From a bacterium (GTDB lineage Bacteria > Auribacterota > Auribacteria > Auribacterales > Auribacteraceae), in assembly GCA_018435605.1 (NCBI GenBank), contig JAHDNF010000011.1, positions 62,001-126,000 of the forward strand: a stretch of 64,000 bases of DNA, given 5' to 3'. How positions within the stretch are numbered: position 1 is the stretch's first letter; every line of letters starts with the position of its first letter. The position numbers and the translations under genes were made by a program. Of this stretch, positions 8,806-19,099 are shown one piece after another. The notes beneath the pieces are model-generated. The model searched no databases. It was not told the DNA's origin and saw only the letters and a program-made list of their open reading frames with translations.

Positions 8806-10416
8806 TTGAACAACACTAAAAAAGGCGTCAGCAACCGCTCTGCCATCGACGTTTCGTTTCTGTTCGATATAACCAGCAAATTGAATGAAACCCCTGATAT
8901 GGCGTCATTCATGAACGTCATGAACCTCTGTCTGTCGGATTGGTGGCATTGCGACGCTGTATATTATTATATGTGCGACGAGCAATCCGGTTCGCTCAAA
9001 CCCGTTTGCAGTCAAGTTTACAAGGAATACCCCCTGCGCGCGACTCCGGATGAAACGTTACTGTGGCTTTTGGAGCATCAAACAGTCCAGATAGATCAGG
9101 TTAGAAATAATACCCGCAAAAAACAGGGTGTATCGGTAATAAACATACCGTTGGAATACCAGCGAAAAATCATGGGGTTCATACAGATTATCGTTCCCGC
9201 TCCCCCCGAATCCATTTCACCGGACGAGCAGAGAATGTTTTCGATCTTAGGCAGATACGCGGCGAACATCATGCATACGTTTACGCTTAATACTGTCATC
9301 GAACGCAACAATCATACGCTCGATCAGGTGGAACTTTACCTCAACAGCGTATTCGAGAACATGATACACGGAATTATGGTTATAGAACAGGACGGAACTA
9401 TAGACCTGTTGAGCAAAACAATGGATCTTATTTTCAACCTTCAACACAAAGACGCTGTAGGCAAACTTTACAGTAACCTGTTCCCCGAACAAACGGCAGG
9501 GATATTCAATGATATTATACACGAATTAGCCGGCAAAGATATAGTCATGGACAGGGAATTCGAAGTGACGCTCCACGATAACACCCTGTTGCGAATAAGC
9601 ATAACCGCATCATCAATAGATATAGACGAAAACCGTACCGGCACAATATTCCTAGTCAAAAGTCTGTCCAACTGCAAAGACCTTATAACGCTGGCGGAAG
9701 TGGACAAACTGAAATCGAATTTTGTCGCTACAGTATCGCACGAATTCAAAACCCCTCTGAATCTGATTCTCGGCTCTACGAATCTATTGCAGGAAGGCCT
9801 TGTCGGTTCGCTCAACGAAAAACAGCTCAAACTGGTAAAGCTCATCCGCGATGGGAGCAGTCGTCTGATGGTGCTCACGAAAAGCCTGCTGGATCTGGCG
9901 AAACTGGAGGCAGGCAAAGGGCATCTCAAACTGGAACCGGTTTCATTGAAAAACTTGATCGATGTTACGGTCAACCGGTACGGACACATCCTCAAAGAAC
10001 ACGGCATATCTCTGACTGCCGCATTCAACGACGAAATCGACTTAATTGTAGCGGATAACGAAAAACTGGCACAGATGATGCATCACGTAATCAGCAACGC
10101 GATAAAATACAATAATCCGGGCGGATATGTCGATATAACCGTCAGCCTGTGGGATAAAGACAAATCCGCGAAATTCGTTTCAATCACCGTCAAAGATAAC
10201 GGCATAGGAATACTCGAACAGGAACAACAGGTGATTTTCGACGAATTTTATCGCGTCGACGACCCGCAGGTACTTGAACGGGAAGGAATCGGACTCGGTT
10301 TGACCATTGCGAAAAAGGTGATCGACCTGCATCGCGGCAAGGTAACTATTAAAAGCAATAAAACCGATGGCACCGAAATAACTATCATATTGCCGAAAGA
10401 CCCGAGGATTTTATAA
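8806..10416 (+). CDS. GAF-PAS sensor histidine kinase
   Basis: A soluble kinase of 536 residues with no membrane helix, so it probably senses an internal signal. Order: a GAF-like N-terminal region (about 20-165), a PAS domain starting at VFENMIHGIMVIEQDG (about 185-285), a HisKA helix with the phosphoacceptor in SHEFKTPLN (His about 312), then an HATPase domain with N-box SNAIKYN, DNGIGI (about 463) and GIGLGL (about 494). The start is TTG at 8806, preceded at five bases by AAAGGTG. A NtrC-type regulator gene starts five bases after its stop, so the two form a cognate pair. It closely resembles the kinase at 12.7-14.4 kb, including the sequence after the H-box. Confidence 0.9.
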   Translation: MNNTKKGVSNRSAIDVSFLFDITSKLNETPDMASFMNVMNLCLSDWWHCDAVYYYMCDEQSGSLKPVCSQVYKEYPLRATPDETLLWLLEHQTVQIDQVRNNTRKKQGVSVINIPLEYQRKIMGFIQIIVPAPPESISPDEQRMFSILGRYAANIMHTFTLNTVIERNNHTLDQVELYLNSVFENMIHGIMVIEQDGTIDLLSKTMDLIFNLQHKDAVGKLYSNLFPEQTAGIFNDIIHELAGKDIVMDREFEVTLHDNTLLRISITASSIDIDENRTGTIFLVKSLSNCKDLITLAEVDKLKSNFVATVSHEFKTPLNLILGSTNLLQEGLVGSLNEKQLKLVKLIRDGSSRLMVLTKSLLDLAKLEAGKGHLKLEPVSLKNLIDVTVNRYGHILKEHGISLTAAFNDEIDLIVADNEKLAQMMHHVISNAIKYNNPGGYVDITVSLWDKDKSAKFVSITVKDNGIGILEQEQQVIFDEFYRVDDPQVLEREGIGLGLTIAKKVIDLHRGKVTIKSNKTDGTEITIILPKDPRIL

Positions 10417-10421
10417 ACCTG

Positions 10422-11816
10422 ATGCATGGAAACATTTTACTGGTAGATGACGACCCGTCAACCGTATCAATGCTCCAGATCATGCTCGAGGCACAAAACT
10501 ATGCGGTTGCCAACGCATACGACGGACATAGTGCGCTCGAACAGCTCAAGAGCCATGATTTCGACCTGATCATTACCGATCTGAAGATGCCCCGCGTCTC
10601 CGGTATGGATCTTCTCAAAGAAGTAAAAGCGCATTATCCTGAAATCGAAGTGATCATGACCACAGCATATATGACCGTAGACACAGCCATTGCCGCCATG
10701 AAAATAGGAGCGTATGATTACCTGACCAAACCGATTACCGATCTGGAACGCACACGCATCGTTATAGAAAAAGCGGTGGAAAAAGCCAAAATTCAGACGG
10801 AAAACCGAATGCTCAAACATCAGCTCAACCCAGCCGGCGATTCGTTTTGCGGAATCATCGGAAAAAGCAAACCTATGCGGCAGGTATACGACCTTATACG
10901 CAAAGTAGCCATGACCGACACATCCGTACTCATTCAGGGCGAAAGCGGTACAGGCAAAGAACTCGTCGCCCGGGCAATACACTCTACCGGTAGCCGTAAA
11001 GACGCTCCTTTAGTGCCGGTCGACTGCGGTTCCATACCCCAAGACCTTCTGGAAAGCGAACTGTTCGGCCATACGCGCGGAGCATTCACCGGCGCTGTAT
11101 GCGAAAAAAAAGGATTGTTCGACGAGGCGCACGGCGGCACATTGTTTCTTGACGAGATATCGAGCACCAGCCTGAATTTTCAGGCTAAACTTCTTCGCGC
11201 CCTCCAACATAAAGAGATACGTAAAGTCGGCGCGACCACCACCCTCAAAACCGATATCCGCCTTATTGCGGCATCCAATAAAGACCTGTTTCAGGAAGTC
11301 AAACACGGCAGGTTCAGACAGGATTTGTTTTACCGAATCAATATCGTAACAGTAAACATACCTCCGCTCCGCGCGCGCAAAGATGATATCCCGATTTTAT
11401 GCGACCATTTTTTACAGCGGTTCGCCAGCCGGTTCGACAAACCGGTCAGGACAATAAGCGCCGAAGCGTTCGAACTGTTCAGATCATACCGCTGGCCGGG
11501 TAATGTGCGCGAACTGGAAAACGTCATAGAACGCGCTGTCATTCTATCCAACAGCGACCAGATAGAAAAATGCGATCTGCCGCCCGAACTGATAGATTCA
11601 GGGCTAAACAGCGTGCCTGCGTCATTGCATCATCTCGCATTCAACGAAGCTAAAGAGATGTTCGAGAAAAACTATATCATTCAGATACTCAAGGAATGCG
11701 ACGCTAACATATCGTCCGCGGCAAAAAAAGCGGGCATAGCGCGCCAGCAGTTTCAACGCAAAATAAAACAATTCTCCATCGACCCTAACATCCTTAGAAA
11801 ACATCCGCGTATCTGA
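10422..11816 (+). CDS. NtrC-family sigma-54-dependent response regulator
   Basis: A transcription activator of 464 residues. The receiver domain (1-120) has the acidic pocket DDD (9-11), the phosphoacceptor Asp53 in TDLKMP and the conserved Lys in LTKPI. The central AAA+ domain (about 140-375) has Walker A GESGTGKE (about 173-180) and the GAFTGA loop (about 220) that contacts sigma-54. A Fis-type helix-turn-helix closes the protein (NISSAAKKAGIARQQFQRKI). It activates sigma-54 promoters once phosphorylated, most likely by the adjacent kinase. Its targets are unknown. The sigma-54-like sequence upstream of the barrel-amtB-PII operon near 42.0 kb is one possible target in this window, but that link is speculative. 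Confidence 0.93.
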   Translation: MHGNILLVDDDPSTVSMLQIMLEAQNYAVANAYDGHSALEQLKSHDFDLIITDLKMPRVSGMDLLKEVKAHYPEIEVIMTTAYMTVDTAIAAMKIGAYDYLTKPITDLERTRIVIEKAVEKAKIQTENRMLKHQLNPAGDSFCGIIGKSKPMRQVYDLIRKVAMTDTSVLIQGESGTGKELVARAIHSTGSRKDAPLVPVDCGSIPQDLLESELFGHTRGAFTGAVCEKKGLFDEAHGGTLFLDEISSTSLNFQAKLLRALQHKEIRKVGATTTLKTDIRLIAASNKDLFQEVKHGRFRQDLFYRINIVTVNIPPLRARKDDIPILCDHFLQRFASRFDKPVRTISAEAFELFRSYRWPGNVRELENVIERAVILSNSDQIEKCDLPPELIDSGLNSVPASLHHLAFNEAKEMFEKNYIIQILKECDANISSAAKKAGIARQQFQRKIKQFSIDPNILRKHPRI

Positions 11817-11925
11817 TAGTTCCAATTTGACAACAAACAAATTATTTTAAAAAATTGTAAATTTTTTTAAGCTGGATGGCGAAATATAATATACGACTTA
11901 AACTCTTTTTTCTCAAGGGCTCGAT

Positions 11926-12672
11926 ATGCTTAACGAACAAGATTATTTTAAATTTGTCAAAGAACATTTCACAAATATATCTTCTTTAATAATCAACAAT
12001 TCCCATATCAGGGACTATTGCCCTCTGTGCAAGGCCACAATGGGGTTTACCATAGAAACCATCCCGTTACAGCGCGAACACATGCATTTTTTATACAAAA
12101 TGCCGCAACCTCTTATGTTGAAATGCCCGATGTGCAACAGTTTCAAAATATGGATCATTCAGAATATTTACGTGCAAAATTCCGACGGCGAAGGACATAT
12201 AGAGCGCTACCGCATACTGGCAATCCCTAAGAATGAAAGTCAGATACCTGAACTGCCCGATCATCCGCCCGGACTCAGACGGGCGTATACCGAAGGAATC
12301 AACTGCCTTGAGGCGAACTGCCCTACCGCGGCGGCGGCATTGTTCAAACGGGCTTTGCATCTGATAACCCGCGACATTCTCGGCGCTAATCCCGGTACGC
12401 TGACCAGCGAGTTCCGGTCGTTGTTGAGCAAACGCAATAAACTGGGCATGGTTATTCACGAAGCGTTCAAGGAAAATTCGTATCTCATACGGGAATCGTC
12501 CATAATAAAACGCGACGGAACGTTCGATCATGATATCCTGCAGTATACCGAAGAGGACGCCCTTTCTTTGCATGAAATGTTCATAGAACTGGCGGTTATG
12601 TTGTTCGTACTGCCCAGGACGGTTCAGGAAGCGCGCAACACCTTGTCGTTCAGGAAAAACGACATCATTTAA
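11926..12672 (+). CDS. DUF4145-like protein with zinc ribbon
   Basis: A protein of 248 residues, cytoplasmic by appearance. Two CxxC pairs (CPLC 32-35 and CPMC 67-70) would form one zinc ribbon. The central part carries the alpha-helical pattern usual in DUF4145 proteins (LRRAYTEGINCLEANCPTAA, then LFKRALHLITRDILG), and near the end come IHEAFKENS and an acidic, hydrophobic helix. DUF4145 proteins have no established activity, and some occur as parts of restriction or defence genes. No such genes are nearby here. AAGGG lies upstream of the ATG at 11926, and a TATAAT hexamer at 11885-11890 may be its -10 element. It converges with the next kinase, with 17 bp between the two stops. Confidence 0.6.
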   Translation: MLNEQDYFKFVKEHFTNISSLIINNSHIRDYCPLCKATMGFTIETIPLQREHMHFLYKMPQPLMLKCPMCNSFKIWIIQNIYVQNSDGEGHIERYRILAIPKNESQIPELPDHPPGLRRAYTEGINCLEANCPTAAAALFKRALHLITRDILGANPGTLTSEFRSLLSKRNKLGMVIHEAFKENSYLIRESSIIKRDGTFDHDILQYTEEDALSLHEMFIELAVMLFVLPRTVQEARNTLSFRKNDII

Positions 12673-12689
12673 TCTACCGTCAATAATAG

Positions 12690-14363
12690 TTATTTGCAGA
12701 CTGAAGACCGAGCGGATTCCAGAGGCAGGCACACGGTAAACGATGTTCCCCGGTTAAGCTCGCTGTCAACAGCAATGGATCCGCCTAGCGCCTTGACGAT
12801 TCGTTTGGTTATAGCCAAACCCAGCCCTGTCCCTTCGGTTTGATTGACATAAGGCGCACTGCCGCGCTTAAAATCATCAAAGATAACCTCATAGTCATCG
12901 GGCGAAATACCTATACCGGTGTCGGACACAACAATTCTGGCCGAATTTTCGTTTTCATCGGAAATGTCGCCCTGCTCGAAGCTGTAAAATTGACCGGACA
13001 GCGGTTGCGTATTTACAACATCTATACTGACGCTGACTTCGCCGCCGTCAGGCGTATATTTTATGGCATTGCTCAAAAGGTTGTCTAAAATTTTTGCCAC
13101 CGATTCGGGCGCCGCGCGCACGCACAGGTCGGGGTCGTTAACAGATGTTATTATGGATATAGATTTTTTCAGCGCGGCTTGTTCATGCAATGACAGGCAA
13201 TCGCGCAGAACATCCGCCAAGTTCACTGTGCCGGCCTGCATGGATTCAGCGCTTTCTATTTTCGACATATCAAGAAGGTCGTTAATTAAGCTGTGCAGTC
13301 GTTTTCCGCCTTCCTGAATCAATTTTATCAGATGCTTCTGCTGGCCTGTCATTTCACCTACCATGCCGTCAGCCAGAATTCCGGCGGAACCCATAATAAG
13401 ATTCAAAGGGGTTTTGAACTCGTGGGACGCTGTGGCCAAAAACTCCGACCGCATGTTGCGCAACTCCTGCAGTGCAATGATACGCTTGACAGTGGACGAA
13501 TCCTTGCATATCAGCAGTAACCCTGCCTCGTTGCCCTGTTTGTCTTTAAGAAGCGACGCGCTGAATTTTATAGGGATAAAATATTTTCCCTGCATGATGT
13601 ATTCGGTCTCGCTCTCAACTATATACTGCTCAGTTCGCAGATTTTTTTTGATATCGTCTATCAGCGCGCTTATTTGTGACGGAAACACTGTCCGGTAATT
13701 ATGCCCTGTAACGTCGGCGGCGTTCAGTTCCAGCAAAATCTCCGCACCGCGCGAAAACGTGGTTATCTCGCCGTTGTTGTCTATACTGATAACTCCGTGC
13801 ACCATATTTTCAAGGATTGACGACACATACTCGCGGGTTTGCGATATAACCTCGTTTTTTTCTTCTATCAGAGCGGATTTCTCAACACACATCAAAAAAT
13901 ACGCCAAGTAGCCGGACATCTGAAGCAATGTGTTCTTTATCTGCGCATCCACATTATCTTTGTCAAAAACCGACAATATCAAAAACCCCCTGCACTGCGC
14001 CATTACAGCAAGAGGTATCACATAATCGATATTTTCCGGATGTTTGCCGGAAAAATGAAGTCTGCCGGCTTCAATAAGATCGACCTCTTTGCATTCCCAT
14101 ATAAAATCGATGTCCTGCGGGCTTAAATACGAGCGCACGTCTTTTCGTATGCGCCCTGATGCTCCCGACACCTCGAACGATTCTTTGATGAACGGATTAT
14201 CGCTGTCAAACACATACAGCGACAATTCATTCATATCAGTCAAATTTTTTATTACCGAATGAAACAGCCGTAGCGCCTGTTTGGCGGTAGTGCAGGTGTT
14301 TATCTTCCTGTAAAATTCCAGAACCGATGAAGCGTGATAAATATCTTGAGCAGGCCTAATCAT
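12690..14363 (-). CDS. PAS sensor histidine kinase, paralogue of the 8.8-kb kinase
   Basis: A soluble kinase of 557 residues. The N-terminal region (1-170) looks like a GAF fold. A PAS domain starts at ILENMVHGVISIDNNG, the HisKA helix holds His314 in SHEFKTPLN, and the HATPase domain has SNAIKYTPDGG, DTGIGI and GTGLGL. The stretch after the H-box is nearly the same as in the kinase at 8806 (both have GSxxxLxxGxVG followed by an LIKLI/LVKLI helix), so the two arose by duplication. It has no regulator gene of its own beside it and may feed the same NtrC-type regulator at 10.4-11.8 kb. The ATG at 14363 is supported by family length; I see no strong ribosome-binding site. Confidence 0.88.
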   Translation of the reverse strand: MIRPAQDIYHASSVLEFYRKINTCTTAKQALRLFHSVIKNLTDMNELSLYVFDSDNPFIKESFEVSGASGRIRKDVRSYLSPQDIDFIWECKEVDLIEAGRLHFSGKHPENIDYVIPLAVMAQCRGFLILSVFDKDNVDAQIKNTLLQMSGYLAYFLMCVEKSALIEEKNEVISQTREYVSSILENMVHGVISIDNNGEITTFSRGAEILLELNAADVTGHNYRTVFPSQISALIDDIKKNLRTEQYIVESETEYIMQGKYFIPIKFSASLLKDKQGNEAGLLLICKDSSTVKRIIALQELRNMRSEFLATASHEFKTPLNLIMGSAGILADGMVGEMTGQQKHLIKLIQEGGKRLHSLINDLLDMSKIESAESMQAGTVNLADVLRDCLSLHEQAALKKSISIITSVNDPDLCVRAAPESVAKILDNLLSNAIKYTPDGGEVSVSIDVVNTQPLSGQFYSFEQGDISDENENSARIVVSDTGIGISPDDYEVIFDDFKRGSAPYVNQTEGTGLGLAITKRIVKALGGSIAVDSELNRGTSFTVCLPLESARSSVCK

Positions 14364-14659
14364 ATATATCCGTGGGTTTATGGTTTAGCTGTCAGCGTAC
14401 CGAATTTAATTATTGCAAAATAAGTACCAGTTTCTATAATTATTGATAATGAACGTCTAAAGACAATACAGCGTTGCGCAAAACTCAATTCGCATATTGC
14501 CTATTACGCTTTCCGGCTGATCTTTAAGAATTTCCGAACTAATCGATCCGGCACGAAAATACGCTTGTTTCTATAGCTGATTGTTTTAATAATCAACATA
14601 TTGCACGGAAATATATACATAATATGATCAACACTATACAACTGCCGCAGGAGGAACGA

Positions 14660-16021
14660 ATGATAAACAGATTCTTCAAAATCCGCGAAAATAATTCAAC
14701 CATAACCAGAGAAGCGGTCGGAGGCATTACCACATTTATGACTATGTGCTATATTCTGTTCGTACAACCGGCAGTTCTTGCCGCGTGCGGCATGGACAGC
14801 GCATCGGTATTTGTGGCTACATGTATATCCAGCGCGATAGCGACACTGACAATGGGTTTTTTAGCAAACTATCCCATTGCTCTGGCTCCCGCTATGGGTC
14901 ATAATTTCTATTTCGCCTTTGTGGCTGTTCCGCTGATCGCGGCAAAATTGGGCGAAGGGTCGCCGCACAGCGCGTGGGCTGTAGGACTTGGGGCGGTATG
15001 TATTTCCGGTATACTGTTTATTGCGCTGTCATTTTTCGGTATACGGGAAACTATAGTAAACGCTATTCCGTCGTCGCTGAAAAACGCCATCGCAGTGGGA
15101 ATCGGACTGCTGATAGCGCTGGTCGGGTTTGAGTGGAGCGGCATAATAGAATCCAATCCGGGTACGCTACTTGCCTTGACTTCGTTTAAGTCTGCTTCGT
15201 CTTATACGTATCTATCCGTATTCGGATTGATTGTCATGGCAGTGCTGGCGGTAATGGGGGTTCGCGGGTCGATTTTGATAGGTATAATCTGCACAATGAC
15301 AGCCGGCATAGCCACAGGGCTTATTCCATATCATGGGTTGGTCACTGCGGATATTCCTTCCATAGCGCCGACATTTTTCAAACTCGACATCATCGGCGCA
15401 ATAAAAGTAGGCATTCCGGTTATCATTTTCGTATTTTTCTTTCTCGATTTGTTCGATACTATAGGCACCCTAATAGGTGTCAGCGAGCAAGCTGGATTTA
15501 TCAGGGAAGACGGCACTCTTCCGCGAGCAAGCAAAGCGCTTCTTTCCGATGCCATAGGAACAGTAACCGGCGCCGTATGCGGAACATCCACCGTAACCAG
15601 CTACATAGAAAGCGCCGCCGGTATATCAAGCGGAGCGCGTACCGGACTGGCAAACATTGTTACCGGAATACTAATGCTTCTGGCGTTATTCTTCTCGCCG
15701 CTGGTGGAAATGATCGGCATAGGCATACACCGCGCGGACAGCATAACCCTTTACCCTGTGATAGCCCCTGCGCTTATCATGGTGGGGTTTATGATGATGC
15801 GAAACATCGTGCGTATCGAATGGGACAAACCGGCAGAGGCTCTCGCCTCGTTTTTTACGCTGATCATCATGCCGTTCGGATTCGGCATTACCGAAGGTAT
15901 ATCATTCGGGTTTATTTCGTACGCGGTATTCAAGACAGCGGTTCGCCAGTGGCGCGACGTTCACCCTGTCTTGTACATATTCGCACTTCTGTTCATACTG
16001 CGCTACATTATAGCCGGTTAA
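14660..16021 (+). CDS. NCS2-type purine permease (AzgA/PbuG-like)
   Basis: An inner-membrane nucleobase:cation symporter of 453 residues, probably for adenine or guanine/hypoxanthine. The start is set at 14660 because AGGAGG lies five bases upstream (14649-14654) and because the protein then begins MINRFFKI and EAVGGITTFMTMCYIL, the usual start of this family. An earlier in-frame ATG at 14624 lacks such a site. Family signs: LAPAMGHNFYFAF in the first transport motif and TSYIESAAGISSGARTGL in the second. About 12-14 hydrophobic helices follow the NCS2 pattern. The 296 bp upstream (14364-14659) show no recognisable purine riboswitch. The gene overlaps the end of the convergent glgC by four bases. 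Confidence 0.9.
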   Translation: MINRFFKIRENNSTITREAVGGITTFMTMCYILFVQPAVLAACGMDSASVFVATCISSAIATLTMGFLANYPIALAPAMGHNFYFAFVAVPLIAAKLGEGSPHSAWAVGLGAVCISGILFIALSFFGIRETIVNAIPSSLKNAIAVGIGLLIALVGFEWSGIIESNPGTLLALTSFKSASSYTYLSVFGLIVMAVLAVMGVRGSILIGIICTMTAGIATGLIPYHGLVTADIPSIAPTFFKLDIIGAIKVGIPVIIFVFFFLDLFDTIGTLIGVSEQAGFIREDGTLPRASKALLSDAIGTVTGAVCGTSTVTSYIESAAGISSGARTGLANIVTGILMLLALFFSPLVEMIGIGIHRADSITLYPVIAPALIMVGFMMMRNIVRIEWDKPAEALASFFTLIIMPFGFGITEGISFGFISYAVFKTAVRQWRDVHPVLYIFALLFILRYIIAG

Positions 16022-17286
16022 ATGACACTGCCCGGTTCGATTACCGAATGTTTCGGTATAATAACAATGCCGTCGCGCACATAATAATTGTCGTGGTCTT
16101 CGTTTGGACACTCTTCTTTTGAGCGGATAATTGTTCCGTCGCCGATACATGCGTTTTTGTCTATGATCGTCCGCTCTATTCTGCACCGCCTGCCTATACC
16201 CATAGGCACGGCACCCTTAACTTTGTCTGCGGTTTCATAATAATCGTTTCCAAGCAGGATAGAATCGAATACCTCAGAGCCTTCTTTGACTACCGACCGT
16301 ATACCAACCACGCTGTTGTGTATTTTCGAACCGCTCAAATGGCATCCTTCACATATACATGATTCTGTGACATTACAATTGGTCAATATGGATGGAGGCA
16401 AAAACCGCGGATGTGTGAATATAGGGCTTTTCGGATCGAAGAAATCGAACGGCCTGTCTTTTTTTGTAAGAAGAAGGTTCGCATCGTAAAAAGCGTCTAT
16501 TGTCCCGATATCTTCCCAGTACCCGTTGTACGGATACGCGAAAACTTTTCTTTCGCTGATAGATGCGGGGATGATATGTTTGCCGAAATCGGTCATATCG
16601 TTGTCGAGCGCTTCGTACATGGCTTTTTTGTTAAAAACATAAATACCCATGGATGCGAGATACGATTTTTCTTTATCCAGTTTGGTTTCACTGCCGAAAA
16701 TACTCAGGTCTTTTACTTTATAGGCGTCCAGCACCTGCGGGTCTGTGGGTTTTTCCACAAATTCGGTAATCCGGCAGTTGTTGTTTACCTTTAAAATACC
16801 GAATCCGGAGGTTTTGCTTCGTTCGACAGGCAGTACCGACACGGTAACGTCGGCCTTCTTTTCGATGTGGAACTGCATTATGCTGTAAAAATCCATGCGG
16901 TAAAGCTGATCGCCGGACAGTATGAGAAAATATTCGACAGACGGGTCGGAAAAATGCTGTAAATTCTGCCTGACTGCGTCGGCAGTGCCCTGATACCATG
17001 TTTCGCGGGTCGGGGTCTGCTCAGCGGCAAGAATGTCAATGTAACCGTTTGAAAAAATATCGAAATTGAAACTGCGGTTTATATGCATGTGTAAAGACGC
17101 TGTATTGAACTGGGTGAGAATATATATTTTCCTTATGTTGTTATTTATGCAGTTGCTTATTGGAATATCCACCAGCCGGTATTTGCCGCCTAGCGGCACT
17201 GCCGGTTTAGACCGGTCTTTGGTTAAAGGGAACAATCGCGTGCCTCTTCCTCCGCCTAAAATAATCGCGAGTACGTTACTGGTCAT
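16018..17286 (-). CDS. glgC: Glucose-1-phosphate adenylyltransferase
   Basis: Makes ADP-glucose from glucose-1-phosphate and ATP, the committed step of bacterial glycogen synthesis, in the cytoplasm. The protein has 422 residues, normal for the family. The N-terminal nucleotide-binding loop is GGGRGTRLFPLTKDRSKPAV, followed by DIPISNCINNNIRKIYILTQ and YQGTADAVRQ. The C-terminal left-handed beta-helix is visible as repeating hydrophobic turns with NSVVGIRS and SILLGNDYYE. AAGGAGA precedes the ATG. It lies downstream of aroF and the TMTC-like gene on the same strand, with a 43-bp gap, so it may share their transcript. No glycogen synthase or branching enzyme is in the window. Confidence 0.95.
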   Translation of the reverse strand: MTSNVLAIILGGGRGTRLFPLTKDRSKPAVPLGGKYRLVDIPISNCINNNIRKIYILTQFNTASLHMHINRSFNFDIFSNGYIDILAAEQTPTRETWYQGTADAVRQNLQHFSDPSVEYFLILSGDQLYRMDFYSIMQFHIEKKADVTVSVLPVERSKTSGFGILKVNNNCRITEFVEKPTDPQVLDAYKVKDLSIFGSETKLDKEKSYLASMGIYVFNKKAMYEALDNDMTDFGKHIIPASISERKVFAYPYNGYWEDIGTIDAFYDANLLLTKKDRPFDFFDPKSPIFTHPRFLPPSILTNCNVTESCICEGCHLSGSKIHNSVVGIRSVVKEGSEVFDSILLGNDYYETADKVKGAVPMGIGRRCRIERTIIDKNACIGDGTIIRSKEECPNEDHDNYYVRDGIVIIPKHSVIEPGSVI

Positions 17287-17329
17287 AAATGCTGTCTCCT
17301 TTTTCCGATTGATTATGTTTCAAACGCTT

Positions 17330-19099
17330 CTATTTTTGTACGGATTTTTCGAGTGTTTCCAAATCTTTTCTTACTTTCTCATACGACGGATTAATTTGCA
17401 ATGCTTTATGCCAGTAGAATTTGGCTTTTTGATAGTCGCCGGCGTTGGCGTAAAGACTACCGAGATTGGCGAACCCCTGTGCGAACGACGGATCTACGGT
17501 TACGGCCTGTAGCCAATACGACGAGGCCCGCTCTACATCTCCGATTCCCGCGAAAAAACCTCCGAGCGAATTGTAAGCCTGCGTATATTGCGGATCAAGT
17601 TCTATCGCTTTAATATAATGATACACGGATTTTTTGTGGTCGTCAACTTTACCGTAAGCCACGCCAAGATTGTAATGAACTATAGCTTTATCAGGATTAA
17701 TACGCAAGGCTATGAGATATTCTTCTATGGCCTTGTGCGGTTCGTTAATCTCTATATACGCCCGGCCTATATTGACACGGGCATCAAAATAATTTGGGTC
17801 GAGCTTAAGCGCGCGGCGGTATTCCGTCATGGCTGACGGCAGGTCTTTTCGCACCTGGTATGCGTGTCCGAGGCTGTAATGCGCCTCTACCGCCCACGGG
17901 TTGCGTGCGGTGGTCTCAAACCATAATGTAAAATTGTTTTCCCATACAGCGTTGCGCGCCATGGTGCGTCCGGTAAATATTGCTGTGCAAACTATCAAAC
18001 CGGCAAACACCCAGCGCCTGTTGACGTGTCTCATAATCGATACCACTGCCAAACCGAAAACCATCATCACCCCGAACGCCGGAAGATATGCGTATCGTTC
18101 CGCTATGGGATGACGAATGGGATATATGTTCAGGGTCGGAACAAAAGCCACGAGTGAGAGTAGCAACAAAAACAACGCCTGTATACGCTCTGCCGGACGC
18201 ATAATTATAAAACCGGCTACGGTCAGCACCGCTACGATCAGCAGTAAAACCCATTGAACCCAGTAATAGAACATAAACGCCGTATAATATACCACATTAA
18301 GCTCGACCGGAAGTATGTACAACTTCCAGTACAAAAGGAGGGTTTTTATCAAGGTAATCACGGAAAAAGCGGGCGCGGTATAAAAATCGTCCGGGTTCTT
18401 CATCCAATTGAACCGCAGTAGCAAAAAAAATCCTGTTATTACCATTATGGATGCCGCGCAGGCAACGAATACGCTCAGCGATTCGGGACGTTTTCTATTG
18501 AAAATCTCGAAGATAATGACAATCGGAATAAACGCGAGCCCCATCTCTTTGGACAACAAAGAAAACAGGTATGACGCCAGTAATAATCCGGTCATGGCAG
18601 GCCTGTCGGTTTGACGGTAATGAATGTAACAGTATAGGGCAACCCATAAAAATAACGCGCATAAAATATCTTCGCGAAACGTAATCGAACATACCGATTC
18701 TGTTGTAAGAGGATGACAAACGAAAATCAGCGAAGCGGCAAAGGCCGCGGTTTTGCTTTTCACAATCCTCACGGCAAGAAAAAACAGCACCAGAGCAGAC
18801 AGCAGATGCATTACCAGATTGGTCAGATGATACCCTGCCGCGTTCTTGCCCCAAACAGCCGCGTCAAGCATATACGTCAGAGTAACCAGCGGGCGGTACG
18901 ATTTTTCACCGGAAAACGAAAAATATTCGCGGGAAAAAAGTTTTGAGAAATTCGACATACTGCCGATCAGTTCGTTTTCCTCTATAACGGAATAATCGTC
19001 AAAGGCGAACTTGTTGGCAAGGCTGTTACCGTAAGCGATAACGCCCAGAAACAAGATCAGCGCAACGGCGAAATATGATTTCAGGGTAGCCCTTGTCAT
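17330..19099 (-). CDS. TMTC-like GT-C membrane protein with C-terminal TPRs
   Basis: An inner-membrane protein of 589 residues. The N-terminal two thirds hold about ten hydrophobic helices. The first loop has [15 protein letters not shown] followed by [13 protein letters not shown] and [15 protein letters not shown], the signature of TMTC-type proteins (GT-C fold, acidic motif in the first outward loop). From about residue 395 come roughly five TPR units, e.g. [20 protein letters not shown] and [19 protein letters not shown]. Eukaryotic TMTCs transfer mannose from a lipid carrier to protein, but the bacterial substrate is unknown. Its start overlaps the aroF stop (ATGA), so it is translationally coupled to a shikimate-pathway enzyme. 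It is one of three TPR-tailed GT-C-like proteins in the window. Confidence 0.72.
   Translation of the reverse strand: MTRATLKSYFAVALILFLGVIAYGNSLANKFAFDDYSVIEENELIGSMSNFSKLFSREYFSFSGEKSYRPLVTLTYMLDAAVWGKNAAGYHLTNLVMHLLSALVLFFLAVRIVKSKTAAFAASLIFVCHPLTTESVCSITFREDILCALFLWVALYCYIHYRQTDRPAMTGLLLASYLFSLLSKEMGLAFIPIVIIFEIFNRKRPESLSVFVACAASIMVITGFFLLLRFNWMKNPDDFYTAPAFSVITLIKTLLLYWKLYILPVELNVVYYTAFMFYYWVQWVLLLIVAVLTVAGFIIMRPAERIQALFLLLLSLVAFVPTLNIYPIRHPIAERYAYLPAFGVMMVFGLAVVSIMRHVNRRWVFAGLIVCTAIFTGRTMARNAVWENNFTLWFETTARNPWAVEAHYSLGHAYQVRKDLPSAMTEYRRALKLDPNYFDARVNIGRAYIEINEPHKAIEEYLIALRINPDKAIVHYNLGVAYGKVDDHKKSVYHYIKAIELDPQYTQAYNSLGGFFAGIGDVERASSYWLQAVTVDPSFAQGFANLGSLYANAGDYQKAKFYWHKALQINPSYEKVRKDLETLEKSVQK

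Noticed and set aside
11850-11870. A/T-only hairpin after the NtrC-type gene
   Set aside because: AAAAAATT and AATTTTTT can pair, but a stem of only A-T pairs is too weak to call a terminator.
12091-12732. 213-codon minus-strand frame antisense to the DUF4145-like gene
   Set aside because: No ribosome-binding site or family signature; the opposite strand has zinc-ribbon cysteines and a good start.
14364-14659. Possible purine riboswitch before the NCS2 permease
   Set aside because: I looked for the conserved core and paired arms of the purine aptamer and saw none; the 296 bp hold only AT-rich sequence.
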